DNA from: CAZMNY01 sp964635375 | Lineage (GTDB): Bacteria > Planctomycetota > Planctomycetia > Pirellulales > Pirellulaceae | Reading direction: 5' to 3' | NCBI GenBank assembly: GCA_964635375.1 | Contig: CAZWOU010000007.1 | Coordinates: forward strand, 19,487 to 83,486 | DNA: 64,000 bases | Part shown: in pieces, positions 54,101-62,371 of the stretch | Position numbering within the stretch: the stretch's first letter is position 1 | How the letters are laid out: each line of letters starts with the position of its first letter | Notes under the pieces: model-generated | Database searches by the model: none | Told to the model about the DNA's origin: nothing | The model's input: the letters and a program-made list of their open reading frames with translations, nothing else | Made by a program: the position numbers and the translations under genes

Positions 54101-54943
54101 CTGGGAGGCGGACGGATGCCGCGATTAGGTTCAACCGTTGTCGACGAGCGAGCCGTTGGTCTCGTTCATCAGTGGATCACCAACCTGGCGCCCGACCCCG
54201 ACAACCCTCCCCCGGACAGCTCAGTGGCCAGGCAGCGAAAACGCGAACTGACATCGCTCGAGAAGCTGCGCACCTCCGCTGACGGAGCCGCCCGCCAGCA
54301 GGCTGCCGAGCGCCTGCTGGCGACGACCAGCGGCGCTTTGATGGTGCTGCGGGCCATGGACCAAAGAGCTATCGTGGGCGCGGCCCGCGAGGAGATCATT
54401 CACAAGGCGTCGGCCCACGCCGAACCCCAAGTTCGCGAATTGTTCGAGAAATTTCTGCCAGAGGAGAAACGGATCAAGCGGCTCGGCAGCGTCGTCAAGC
54501 CGAGCGAGATCTTGACCCTGAGAGGAGACAATGCGCGGGGCGAGCAAGTGTTCTTTCAAACTGCCGGAGTGTCCTGCCAGAATTGTCATCAGATCGGCGG
54601 AAAAGGGAAAGAACTCGGTCCTGACTTGAGCCAAATCGGCAAGAAGTATAATCGCCAGCAGATCCTGGAGAGCCTTCTGGAACCCTCGAGAATCATCGAT
54701 CCGAAGTTCCTCACGATCCAGGTCGAGACCACGCGGGGGCGAGTGTTCACTGGATTGCTGGTCGAAAAAACAGCTGCAAAAGTCGTGCTTAAAGACAATG
54801 AACACAAGCTGATAGAACTTCCTCGCCAAGAAATTGAACTGCTCGTGCCGCAACAGAAATCGCTGATGCCCGAACTGCTGCTGCGCGATATGACGCGCGA
54901 GCAAGTGGCCGATCTGCTTGAGTTCCTGTCGTCGTTGAAGTAG
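51131..54943 (+). CDS. CBM9-like / PQQ sugar dehydrogenase-like / multi-heme cytochrome fusion
   Basis: A 1270-residue exported protein with four parts. A signal peptide (1-27) is followed by a CBM9-like beta-sandwich (LTIDGKVDEDAWKSAQL, NDVFELFFKP, about 35-260). Residues ~290-640 form a soluble-glucose-dehydrogenase propeller (GHNGAAVAFGLDGMLFVTSGDG, YGMRNPWRMTVD, YGDHSTGKIW). Heme motifs follow: CMVCH (807-811), CAHCH (929-933) and CQNCH (1149-1153). The last belongs to the Pirellula-type heme-binding C-terminus (GPDLSQIGKKYNRQQILESL). The layout suggests oxidation of a sugar by PQQ or a similar cofactor with electrons passed along hemes. PQQ ligand residues were not verified. Confidence 0.9.
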   Translation: MRRRVVIIGLSSVAALFALLSANAFAAENQPATFDCRWTERPLTIDGKVDEDAWKSAQLIEHFYLPWLRDNPRRAKTATKAKLLWDREYLYFSAKMEDNDLYADVKEHDGKTWHNDVFELFFKPATDKPGYYEFQVNAAGTVMDLFLPRRGAGGFQRFIDEREFHIDAKVQLDGSLNKWQDTDRGWTVEGRIPWRDFLVTGGRPAVGEQWKFALCRYDYSVDFEGPELSTCAPLKTKVDFHRHEEYATLIFRSPDKQSSAKPPAIEGWSPVTTSRVAGSPDPPLPYTTRRAYPKLQLDFPVFMIREPVSRRLYFIDQERQYGETRLCRTKGDPASGEYEVLVEFEKTVAYSLCFHPQFEKNGFLYLGANAAWREGEPKKSRVTRYQVDRQPPHKLDPASATTIIEWESNGHNGAAVAFGLDGMLFVTSGDGTSDSDDNVAGQGLDHLLAKVLRIDVDRPSPGRPYSIPADNPFTGQEDVAPETWAYGMRNPWRMTVDQKTGHVWVGNNGQDLWEQAYLVEKGANYGWSVYEGSHPFYLNRRLGPHPHSKPTVEHSHSESRSLTGGVVYYGTRLPELRGAYIYGDHSTGKIWGVKHDGEKTIWARELADTPFNITAFALDSDGELLVADHRGGGKGGFYSLVANDKSTRDRDAFPRKLSDSGLFQSVKDHQMAKGLIPYSVNSPLWSDGAFQARWIALPPALAEDGKPSPNPIEVQGNRSWSFPDGTVVVKSLGLEMSEGDPTSRRWVETQFLSRQQGEWVGYSYAWNNEQTDALLVEPDGRNHAFQIRGANGDRRTQTWRYSGRTECMVCHSRAANYVLGLSTLQMNKEHDYGAVAENQLRVLEHLGVLRINWSREVQDDVRKQLGEQGMERNEIDEFVRNMTATRNQRNPAVSTLFAKPPEQYESLVDPYDSTAALDSRARSYLHANCAHCHVPAGGGNAQMELEFATAPEKTKIFDAMPVHSKFGMLDAKLVARGDPFRSVLLLRMSKLGGGRMPRLGSTVVDERAVGLVHQWITNLAPDPDNPPPDSSVARQRKRELTSLEKLRTSADGAARQQAAERLLATTSGALMVLRAMDQRAIVGAAREEIIHKASAHAEPQVRELFEKFLPEEKRIKRLGSVVKPSEILTLRGDNARGEQVFFQTAGVSCQNCHQIGGKGKELGPDLSQIGKKYNRQQILESLLEPSRIIDPKFLTIQVETTRGRVFTGLLVEKTAAKVVLKDNEHKLIELPRQEIELLVPQQKSLMPELLLRDMTREQVADLLEFLSSLK

Positions 54944-54995
54944 CCCTGATGGCAGGCACAGTCGCTTGACTTTGCGGGGTGTTTCATAATAGTTT

Positions 54996-55009
54996 AATAG
55001 TTAACTATT
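54996..55009 (+). promoter_or_regulatory. Palindromic operator upstream of marR-like gene
   Basis: AATAGTTAACTATT is a perfect 14-bp palindrome located 31 bases before the MarR-type gene start. An extra direct copy of the half-site AATAGTT lies at 54988-54994. MarR proteins commonly bind such AT-rich palindromes near their own promoters, so autoregulation is likely. Confidence 0.6.
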
Positions 55010-55040
55010 CGCTCGCTTGACCGCATGTGAGTCCAGCTCG

Positions 55041-55520
55041 ATGAGACGGCGAACTTCTGATCTCCTAGACGACTTTCCCGACACGCCGGCAAGGCGCGCC
55101 GTGGTGTCGGTTGTACGGAGCTTTGGCGCGCTGTCGCGACGGATGGGACCCTACTACGCCAATTTCGATCTCACCCCGCCCCAATTTCAAATGCTGACTG
55201 TGCTGAATCGCTTGCGCGGCGAGCAGGTAACGCAGCGCCGTTTGGGCCAGGAGTTATATGTTTCGTTCCCGAACGTTACGGTCATGCTGGCGCGGTTAGA
55301 AGACGCGGGGCTTATCGAGAAAGTAGTCAACAGCGCCGATCGCCGCGAGAGGTTCGTCAAGATCTCACGCCGCGGCCGCGCGCTGCTAAAACGGATCTGG
55401 AAAGTCCAGCCGGACCAGCTAGAACGAGTCACGTCCGGCTTAACGGATCAGGAGCGGCTCGACTTGACGCGGCTCTTGAACAAGATGATCGACGGGCAGG
55501 CCACGCCCGAGGCGTCGTGA
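55041..55520 (+). CDS. MarR family transcriptional regulator
   Basis: A 159-residue winged-helix regulator. The sequence shows helix NFDLTPPQFQMLTVLNRLRG, the recognition part RRLGQELYVSFPNVTVMLARLEDAGLIEKVVN, and the wing SADRRERFVKISRRG, followed by the C-terminal dimerisation helix (LTDQERLDLTRLLNKMIDG). MarR proteins are dimers that repress genes until a small ligand binds. The ATG at 55041 is used; a TTG at 55017 would add eight residues. The gene has the palindrome described above upstream and the beta-helix gene 73 bases downstream, which it may control. Confidence 0.93.
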   Translation: MRRRTSDLLDDFPDTPARRAVVSVVRSFGALSRRMGPYYANFDLTPPQFQMLTVLNRLRGEQVTQRRLGQELYVSFPNVTVMLARLEDAGLIEKVVNSADRRERFVKISRRGRALLKRIWKVQPDQLERVTSGLTDQERLDLTRLLNKMIDGQATPEAS

Positions 55521-55593
55521 AGGGGTAATCTGCGAGTGGCGAACCAAACTGACCAACCTCATTTTCTCCACCCCCGCCCAAGAAGACAAAGCC

Positions 55594-57660
55594 ATGTGTT
55601 CGACTAACCGATCACGGTGTCGAGGCAGCCATCTTTCGCGACCGATTATCGCCTCCGCACTGTTGGCGTTGTTGTTCATGACGACTTCGCTTACCGCCGA
55701 CACGATTCGAGTGCCTCAGGATCAGCAGACAGTGCAAGCGGGCATCGATGCGGCGGAGGAAGGCGACACAGTTCTCGTCAGTGCTGGAAGCTACAAGGAA
55801 CGCATCCGTTTGAAATCGGGGGTTACGGTCAAGAGCGAGGGCGACAACGCCAAAGGCGATCTTGGACTAAAACGCGCCGAAGAGACGATCATTGACGGAA
55901 GCGTCGAGGGCGCCCAAGGGCCGGGAGTCGTGATGGCGGAGGATGCGACGTTGGACGGTTTTACGGTGACGGGAGTCGGGAAATATGACGACGCTCTCTG
56001 GACGAAGCACAACGCCACGCAAGGCGAGGAGCAGGCCTACGAACATATTGGCGAGCCTGGCACGGCCGGCATCGCCGTGAACGGCGTTTCTCGCTGCACC
56101 GTCGCCAACAACATCGTGCATCACATCGGATATACCGGTATCGCCATCATGGGCGCCAAAGGCAGGCGCGTCGCCCCCAGCATCGTTCGCAATGTCACCT
56201 ACCGCAATATGGGTGGCGGAATCGGCTCGATGAAGGGGTCCACGGCCAGCATCGAAGGAAATATCTGTTTTGAGAACTTTTACGCCGGCATCGGACACAG
56301 CGACGCGAGCCCACTTGTGGCCGATAACGTCTGTTACGCGAACATCCGCGCAGGCATCGGCATTAGCGAGCATAGTAAGCCAATCGTCCGGGGCAACAAG
56401 TGCTACAAGAACCGTCGCGCGGGGATTGGGATTCGCACCGGCTCGGAGACCACGCCGCTGGTCGAAAACAATGAGTGCTACGAGAACGACATGGCAGGCA
56501 TTGGCGTGCGAGCTGACGCGACGCCGATCGTTCGCCACAATCGCTGTTACAAGAACGTGATGGCGGGGATCGGTTGCCGCACAAAGGCGCGGCCCTTGAT
56601 TGAGCACAACCATTGCTACGAGAACAAGATGGCTGGCATTGGTTGCCGCTCCGAAGCCGAGCCCGTGATTCGCAACAACCGCTGCTACAAGAACGAGATG
56701 GCTGGGATCGGCTCGCAAGACGGCGCCCGTCCCGTGATCGCGGACAACGAGTGCTTTGACAACGTGATGGCCGGAATTGGCACTGAACGGAAGGCCCTGG
56801 CGATTATTCGAGGCAACCGCTGTTACAAGAACCAGATGGCTGGCATCGGCACCCGCTCCGAGGCCCGTTCGATCATCGACGGCAATCTGTGCTTTGAGAA
56901 CAAGATGGCGGGGATCGGTGTGGAAGACGGGGCGGAGTCGATCGTTCGAGACAATCAGTGCTTGAAGAACGGGGCGGCCGGCATTGGAGTGCAGAAGACC
57001 GCCAAGGCTCTGATCGTCAAGAATCAGTGTCGCGAGAACAAGCAAGCCGGTATCGGCGTCCGAGAGAAGGCGTCGGCCTTGATTCTCGAAAACAAGTGCC
57101 TTGAGAACAAGCTGGTGGCCATCGGCGTGCGAAGTGGATCCTCGGTCCGAATTGCCGACAATCTGCTCGTTCGGACCGGCGGCATGCCTCCGATGATAGC
57201 CGTCCGCGAAAGCTCATCGGCCATTGTTGCCGACAACACAATCACCGGCGGTGGCGTGGCGGGTGTGATGGTCCAAGGAACTGCGACGATCTCGGGCAAT
57301 CAGTTTCACGGCAACGGCCCGCGGGGCGGTCCGGGCCCGCCGAATTTTGCCGTGTGGGTCCATGGCGGCTCCAACGTCATGTTCGCGAACAACCGGACTG
57401 ACCGCTGGCGACACGCGTTGTTCGCGTCGGGGGCGAAGCAGATCCACGCGGTCAACAATAGGACCAGCAACTTCCTCGGTGCAGCTATCGTGGTGGGCAA
57501 GTCGGAATTGCCGGCCCACGTCTTTGGCAATACCGCGCTGTCGGACAGTGAAAAAGACCAAGCCGCCCAGGTCAGCGGGCCGCAGGGCGTCGTTGCCGAA
57601 AACGAGAGAATATCACCGCCGCCCGAGAAAGAGGCCAATGCGAAGAAGACGGCCCCGTAA
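55594..57660 (+). CDS. Secreted right-handed beta-helix protein with 23-residue repeats
   Basis: A 688-residue exported protein. After a signal peptide (about residues 12-34) comes VPQDQQTVQAGIDAAEEGDTV, the usual entry to a NosD/pectate-lyase-like beta-helix. From about residue 200 to 530 it consists of roughly 14 coils of 23 residues with the pattern MAGIG, then five variable residues, then P-x-I-x-x-N-x-C-Y-x-N. An asparagine ladder and a cysteine ladder are therefore stacked along the helix. The C-terminal part (QFHGNGPRGGPGPPNFAVW) is less regular and ends with a low-complexity lysine/glutamate tail. A carbohydrate-binding, lyase or adhesion role is possible; no catalytic residues were assigned. 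It follows the MarR gene. Confidence 0.88.
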   Translation: MCSTNRSRCRGSHLSRPIIASALLALLFMTTSLTADTIRVPQDQQTVQAGIDAAEEGDTVLVSAGSYKERIRLKSGVTVKSEGDNAKGDLGLKRAEETIIDGSVEGAQGPGVVMAEDATLDGFTVTGVGKYDDALWTKHNATQGEEQAYEHIGEPGTAGIAVNGVSRCTVANNIVHHIGYTGIAIMGAKGRRVAPSIVRNVTYRNMGGGIGSMKGSTASIEGNICFENFYAGIGHSDASPLVADNVCYANIRAGIGISEHSKPIVRGNKCYKNRRAGIGIRTGSETTPLVENNECYENDMAGIGVRADATPIVRHNRCYKNVMAGIGCRTKARPLIEHNHCYENKMAGIGCRSEAEPVIRNNRCYKNEMAGIGSQDGARPVIADNECFDNVMAGIGTERKALAIIRGNRCYKNQMAGIGTRSEARSIIDGNLCFENKMAGIGVEDGAESIVRDNQCLKNGAAGIGVQKTAKALIVKNQCRENKQAGIGVREKASALILENKCLENKLVAIGVRSGSSVRIADNLLVRTGGMPPMIAVRESSSAIVADNTITGGGVAGVMVQGTATISGNQFHGNGPRGGPGPPNFAVWVHGGSNVMFANNRTDRWRHALFASGAKQIHAVNNRTSNFLGAAIVVGKSELPAHVFGNTALSDSEKDQAAQVSGPQGVVAENERISPPPEKEANAKKTAP
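56230..57150 (+). repeat. 69-bp coding repeat of the beta-helix
   Basis: The nucleotide sequence has a 69-base period (23 codons) for about 13 repeats, diverged but recognisable (for example AACAAGATGGCGGGGATCGG and variants). It is protein-coding, not CRISPR. Confidence 0.8.
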
Positions 57661-57690
57661 TCGTACTTCTCAGGAAATCACCCGACTAAG

Positions 57691-57708
57691 ATCGCCCCTG
57701 GGGGCGAT
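57691..57708 (+). terminator. Perfect hairpin after the beta-helix gene
   Basis: ATCGCCCCTGGGGGCGAT is a perfect inverted repeat with an 8-bp stem and 2-base centre, 31 bases after the stop of the beta-helix gene. No U-run follows, so a terminator role is only suggested. Confidence 0.45.
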
Positions 57709-57895
57709 TGCGCCGCTTGTAGGGGTCGTTCGCATGGTCGCTTCAAAACAGGTCCTGACTTCGCTTAAACGTAAGGTATTGTTTCGGTGATGGTGTGCCT
57801 CAACACTAAGTGCGTTGACGACACGCTACCGGCCGAGAGAAGCTAGTTTCAGTACTGCCGGTACGCTGGGCAATAGACAGGATGCGGAGCGGGCA

Positions 57896-58345
57896 ATGTC
57901 GATTTCTAGAGACTATTTCATCAAGACACTGGCGCGCGATGTCATGACTCGTGACGTTGTCACCTGTTCCGCCAACGAGAGTTCTGCTGTCGCCGTGAAG
58001 TTGCTCAAGACCAACAAGATCAGCGGGGCGCCAGTTGTCTCGAATGAAGGCATCTGCTTGGGTGTGTTCAGCGTCAAGGATCTTCCGCGTGGAGAAGGGC
58101 AGTGCGAAAATGCCGTGTTTTGCCACATGACCTCGCCGGCAATCACTGTATCTGAGCACCACTCGCTGTTGGATGTCGCCGCCATCTTGCACTCAAGCCG
58201 CGTTCACCGTGTTCCTGTCGTCGATAATCGAGGGCACGTACTGGGGATCATCAGCACGATGGATATCGTCGATGAAGTCATTAATGCGATGGATGCGGAA
58301 GCGGCGGGGAACGCAGAATGTGTGGGAGCCGTCCCGAAGCAATAG
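57896..58345 (+). CDS. Two-CBS-domain protein
   Basis: A 149-residue protein made of a pair of CBS domains: ARDVMTRDVVTCSANESSAVAVKLLKTNKISGAPVVSNEGICLGVFSV-type first repeat and CHMTSPAITVSEHHSLLDVAAILHSSRVHRVPVVDNRGHVLGIIS-type second repeat. Such Bateman modules bind adenosine nucleotides and sense energy state. It has no fused effector domain. The ATG at 57896 is chosen because GGAG lies 6 bases upstream; an upstream extension to 57815 is not protein-like. It stands alone, 246 bases before the first sulfatase of the right-hand cluster. Confidence 0.92.
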   Translation: MSISRDYFIKTLARDVMTRDVVTCSANESSAVAVKLLKTNKISGAPVVSNEGICLGVFSVKDLPRGEGQCENAVFCHMTSPAITVSEHHSLLDVAAILHSSRVHRVPVVDNRGHVLGIISTMDIVDEVINAMDAEAAGNAECVGAVPKQ

Positions 58346-58591
58346 CTTTGCGAATGGCTACCGATATAACGTCTGTGCCTAAAGTCCCACCCGCGATTCT
58401 CGTCGGTGCGCCCGTCGGTCGGTCGAAGTCTCCCAACGTCGCGAAGCGCGTGGCCGACTTGTCACGGTGCGAGCGACTCTCAGGCGAAAACATCTGTTTA
58501 TTGTCGTAGGCCCGTTTCGCGGTCGGCACGCGTCGCCGACATTTGATAGATTTCAGTCTCGGCGTCCGCAGGCATTTGCAGCGAGAACGGC

Positions 58592-60166
58592 ATGAGACGA
58601 ATGAGAATGCGAGTAGAAATTGCCCCAAGTAAACTTCGCTTCGGCGTTGCCGCCTGGAATATGCTGGTCGGTCTTGCCTGTGTTTCGAGTGTTGCCTGTA
58701 TTTCGTGTATCTCGAACGCCTCAGCATTTGCGAAAGAGCGCCCTAACGTCCTGCTAATTCTGGTGGACGATCTCAAGCCGGCGCTCGGTTGCTACGGCGA
58801 CTCGGTGGCCAAGACGCCGAACATCGACGCGCTTGCTCGCCGGGGATTACGATTTGAGTTGGCCTATTGCAATCAGGCCGTCTGTGCGCCATCGCGGTTT
58901 ACGCTGATGCTGGGTGCGCATTCGACTTCAACGGGACTCTACGGACTCGGCAGCCAACTCCGCGATCTCGTGCCCAACGCTGTCACAATGCCTCAGCATT
59001 TTGCCAAACACGGCTACCGTACCGAGTCGCTCGGCAAGGTGTTTCACATTGGGCACGGCAATAACGGTGATCCTCGGTCATTCCGCGCGCCGCATTTTCA
59101 TGACAAAGTGATCGAATACCTGGACCCTTCAAGTACGAGCGGAGGCCAACTAACTCGTGAGGAAGCGCTGTTCACCAATCAGAAGCTCGGACAAATACGC
59201 TCGTTGCCCAGAGGTGCGGCTTTCGAATCGCCCATCGTGGAAGACAATGCGTATGCTGATGGCCGCGTCGCCGAAGAGACCATTAAGCGTCTGCGCGCCG
59301 CTTCCAAGCGACGGGGCAAAGAGGGCGAGGCATTCTTTATCGTTGCGGGATTCGTTCGGCCGCACTTGCCGTTTAGCGCGCCGAAGAAGTACTGGGACCT
59401 CCACGATCCGGCTGCGCTGCCGATGCCCAAATACGAAGAACTCCCCGCTGGGGCTCCGGCGGTTGCAGGCAAACGGGGTGGTGAAATCGCAGCGTACTCG
59501 CCAGTGCCGGTTAAGGGTCCGTTAAGCGCAAGACTCAAGCGAGAATTGATCCACGGCTACTATGCGAGCACGAGTTTCGTTGATGCGCAGATCGGCAAAG
59601 TGATGACTGAGTTCGACCAGTTGGGGCTAGCCGACAACACGATCGTTGTGCTCTGGGGCGACCATGGATTCCACCTCGGGGATCTCGGCATTTGGACCAA
59701 ACACACCAACTATGAACAGGCCAACCGCATCCCGATTTTGATCGTCGCACCTGGCGTTACGACTCCCAATTCCTCGACGCATCAACTTGCTGAAAGCGTC
59801 GACCTTTTTCCAACCTTGGCCGAATTGGCGGGGCTTCCCGCGCCCAAAGGACCGCAGTCAATCGACGGAGCCAGCCTCGTACCGGTACTACAGGATCCCA
59901 ACCAGCGAGTCCGGGACCACGCATACCATGTCTATCCTCGCAGGAAACTGGGCCGGGCTATTCGCACCGAACGTTATCGTTTGGTCGAATGGAAAGAACT
60001 CGGTCGATCCGCGGGGCCAGCGGAATACGAGCTGTACGATTACCAAACCGATCCGCACGAGACCGAGAACCTGGCGACGAAAGAGCTTGAAGTTGTCGCC
60101 CAGCTGCGGAAGAAACTAGCAAGCTATCCCAATCCAGTGGCGCGGCGGAAGCGGTCGAGAAAATGA
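58592..60166 (+). CDS. Exported sulfatase (iduronate-2-sulfatase-like)
   Basis: A 524-residue sulfatase. A signal segment (about 18-46) precedes RPNVLLILVDDLKPALGCYGD, and the formylglycine motif is C-A-P-S-R (Cys98 to Arg102). HDPAALPMPKYEELPAGAP and WGDHGFHLGDLGIWTKHTNYEQ are typical of the iduronate-2-sulfatase-like branch, with the DH and K metal/sulfate ligands present. Late motifs KLGRAIRTERYRLVEW and YDYQTDPHETENLA complete the family. It leads a three-gene sulfatase run; the next gene starts 52 bases downstream. Confidence 0.93.
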   Translation: MRRMRMRVEIAPSKLRFGVAAWNMLVGLACVSSVACISCISNASAFAKERPNVLLILVDDLKPALGCYGDSVAKTPNIDALARRGLRFELAYCNQAVCAPSRFTLMLGAHSTSTGLYGLGSQLRDLVPNAVTMPQHFAKHGYRTESLGKVFHIGHGNNGDPRSFRAPHFHDKVIEYLDPSSTSGGQLTREEALFTNQKLGQIRSLPRGAAFESPIVEDNAYADGRVAEETIKRLRAASKRRGKEGEAFFIVAGFVRPHLPFSAPKKYWDLHDPAALPMPKYEELPAGAPAVAGKRGGEIAAYSPVPVKGPLSARLKRELIHGYYASTSFVDAQIGKVMTEFDQLGLADNTIVVLWGDHGFHLGDLGIWTKHTNYEQANRIPILIVAPGVTTPNSSTHQLAESVDLFPTLAELAGLPAPKGPQSIDGASLVPVLQDPNQRVRDHAYHVYPRRKLGRAIRTERYRLVEWKELGRSAGPAEYELYDYQTDPHETENLATKELEVVAQLRKKLASYPNPVARRKRSRK

Positions 60167-60218
60167 TCCCGTTGACTCTGCATTCTGCCCGTTAGCTCAC
60201 GTCTGAGAGACGATCCGT

Positions 60219-62291
60219 ATGAAGACCATTTCGCCTTGTCTATTCACTCTTGCCACGCTCTTCTGCAGCTTTTCCGCCGGCGCTGACAGGCCGCACGTCA
60301 TCCTGATCATGGTCGACGACATGGGGTTCTCTGATCTGGGATATCACGGTGGCGAGATCAACACGCCCAATCTCGACTCACTGGCCCACGGAGGCGTGCG
60401 GTTCTCGCAGTTTTATAACAGCGGACGTTGTTGCCCAACCCGCGCCACGCTGATGACTGGTTTGCACCCGCACCAGACGGGTATCGGGTGGATGACACAG
60501 CCGCCGAACAGTCAGCGAGGTAAGAACAAGCCACCCGCCTACCAGGGCTATTTGAATCGGCAGTGCGTCACGATCGCAGAAGTGCTTGGCGAACGTGGTT
60601 ACGCAACCATGATGACAGGCAAGTGGCACTTGGGCGCGAATGCTCGCGATCGCTGGCCGCTGCAACGCGGTTTCGAGAAGTTCTACGGTTGTGGGCCGGG
60701 CGCCCTGCGGTTGTTTCATCCCGAGCATCCACGCGGCATTACGATGGGCAACGAGCCAATTCAGAATCCAAAGAGCTCGACGGATGACGCGTTCTACACG
60801 ACTGATGCATTCACCGACTTCGCGATCCAATTCTTGAAGGAGGAGCTCGAGGGCGCCGCGCGGCCGATGTTTCTCTATCTGGCCTACAATGCGCCACATT
60901 GGCCGCTGCAAGCTTTCGAAACCGACATCGCCAAGTACCGGGGCAAATATAAGATCGGCTGGGACCGCCTACGCGAACAACGCCACCGACGCCAGATTGA
61001 ATTGGGTCTTGTCGATCCCCAATGGGAGATCTCGACTCGTACGCCCGGCATCCCCGCGTGGGAGACACTGGACGACAAGAAGCGAGACGAGATGGACCTG
61101 AAGATGGCGGTCTATGCCGCGATGATCGATCGCATCGATCAGAACATCGGGAAGCTCATCGAGTTTCTGAAGAAGTCGGGACTGCACGATGATACGCTGA
61201 TCCTCTTCCTTTCGGACAATGGCGGCTGCCAGGAGGGAGGAATGCTGGGCCGCGGCGAATTCTACGACGTCCAGAAACGCAACCTCGAGAACGCCAATAG
61301 CTACGGCGAGGCGTGGGCCAATGCCAGCAATACGCCGTTTCGGCTCTACAAACATTTTTCCCATGAAGGCGGTGCAGCTACGCCATTTTTCATGCACTGG
61401 CCCGCCAAGATCGCGCCCCGAAAGGACTGGTTCGCGGATCCCGCCCAATTGATCGACATCATGCCCACGATTCTGGACGTGGCCGATGCCAAATATCCGC
61501 TTAAGGCCCACAGCCATGAGATTCCGAACTTGGATGGCGTTACCTTGCGACCCGCGTTTGAGGGCGGTTCACTCGGTCGAAAGGAACCGATCTTCGTCGA
61601 ACACGAAAACAACGCGTTTGTACGCGACAACCAATGGAAGTTGGTCGGGCGGGGCGTCGCGGCCAACGGTGGAGTCGACCCGTCGAAATGGGAACTTTAC
61701 GACATGTCGAAGGACCGAACCGAGACAGACAATCTCAGCGCGACTCATCCGGACAAGGTCGAGCAATTGGCTGCGAAATGGAATCGCTGGGCGCAACGCG
61801 TGGGCGTCTATCCCAAAGTCAAACCGAATCGAAATGCAGCGAAAACGCAAGCGAAGGCTGTCGGCAACCCGCCCCAGGTAAGCGGACGCGGGTTTCGCGT
61901 TACGGCAACGGTTCAGCACTTACGACCGCACGGCGTTGTGCTGTCTCACGGCGGTGTGCAATTCGGCTACTCGCTGTACTTCGTCCAAGGCCGGCCGGCG
62001 CTCGCAATCCGCAACAAAGGCAAGTTGACCGAGCTTATTGCCGAGGATTCGGTCTCGGATAAAGTGACCGTTGAGGCCTCGCTCGATGATGAGGTGATGT
62101 CCCTCTCTGTGAACGGAAAGACGCTCGCTACTCGTAAGTCCCCTGGATTGCTCACAAGTCAACCCGCGATCGGGATGTACGTTGGCTTGGACTTCAAGGA
62201 TGCTGTCGGCAGTTACGAGACGCCCAGCCGATTCAACGGCAAGATTCTCAACCACAAGGTCGAGCTGCAGAACCATCAGCCCAAAAAATGA
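60219..62291 (+). CDS. Exported arylsulfatase with C-terminal extension
   Basis: A 690-residue arylsulfatase. A short signal peptide (MKTISPCLFTLATLFCSF) is followed by HVILIMVDDMGFSDLGYHGGE and the motif C-C-P-T-R (Cys71 to Arg75) with ATLMTGLHPHQTGIGWM, typical of AslA-type arylsulfatases. FLSDNGGCQEGG supplies the distal metal ligands. The normal core ends near residue 540; after a linker (RNAAKTQAKAVGNPPQVSGR) about 140 beta-rich residues (FRVTATVQHLRPHGVVLSHG, SLDDEVMSLSVNGKTLAT) form an extra domain, perhaps a lectin-like module. It sits between two other sulfatase genes. Confidence 0.93.
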   Translation: MKTISPCLFTLATLFCSFSAGADRPHVILIMVDDMGFSDLGYHGGEINTPNLDSLAHGGVRFSQFYNSGRCCPTRATLMTGLHPHQTGIGWMTQPPNSQRGKNKPPAYQGYLNRQCVTIAEVLGERGYATMMTGKWHLGANARDRWPLQRGFEKFYGCGPGALRLFHPEHPRGITMGNEPIQNPKSSTDDAFYTTDAFTDFAIQFLKEELEGAARPMFLYLAYNAPHWPLQAFETDIAKYRGKYKIGWDRLREQRHRRQIELGLVDPQWEISTRTPGIPAWETLDDKKRDEMDLKMAVYAAMIDRIDQNIGKLIEFLKKSGLHDDTLILFLSDNGGCQEGGMLGRGEFYDVQKRNLENANSYGEAWANASNTPFRLYKHFSHEGGAATPFFMHWPAKIAPRKDWFADPAQLIDIMPTILDVADAKYPLKAHSHEIPNLDGVTLRPAFEGGSLGRKEPIFVEHENNAFVRDNQWKLVGRGVAANGGVDPSKWELYDMSKDRTETDNLSATHPDKVEQLAAKWNRWAQRVGVYPKVKPNRNAAKTQAKAVGNPPQVSGRGFRVTATVQHLRPHGVVLSHGGVQFGYSLYFVQGRPALAIRNKGKLTELIAEDSVSDKVTVEASLDDEVMSLSVNGKTLATRKSPGLLTSQPAIGMYVGLDFKDAVGSYETPSRFNGKILNHKVELQNHQPKK

Positions 62292-62371
62292 TTGCGTAGA
62301 CGATCGGGGGCGGGACGCCGCGCCGAGATCGCCAGTCATGTCCCTTCAACCCGTCAAGGGCCTCGTCCGAA

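Noticed and set aside
55867..57045. 392-codon antisense frame across the beta-helix gene
   Set aside because: It arises from the 69-base repeat and high GC; its translation is repetitive and the plus strand has the signal peptide and beta-helix pattern.
56230..57150. Possible CRISPR-like repeat
   Set aside because: The period is 69 bases in coding frame with gradual divergence and no spacers; it is a protein repeat.
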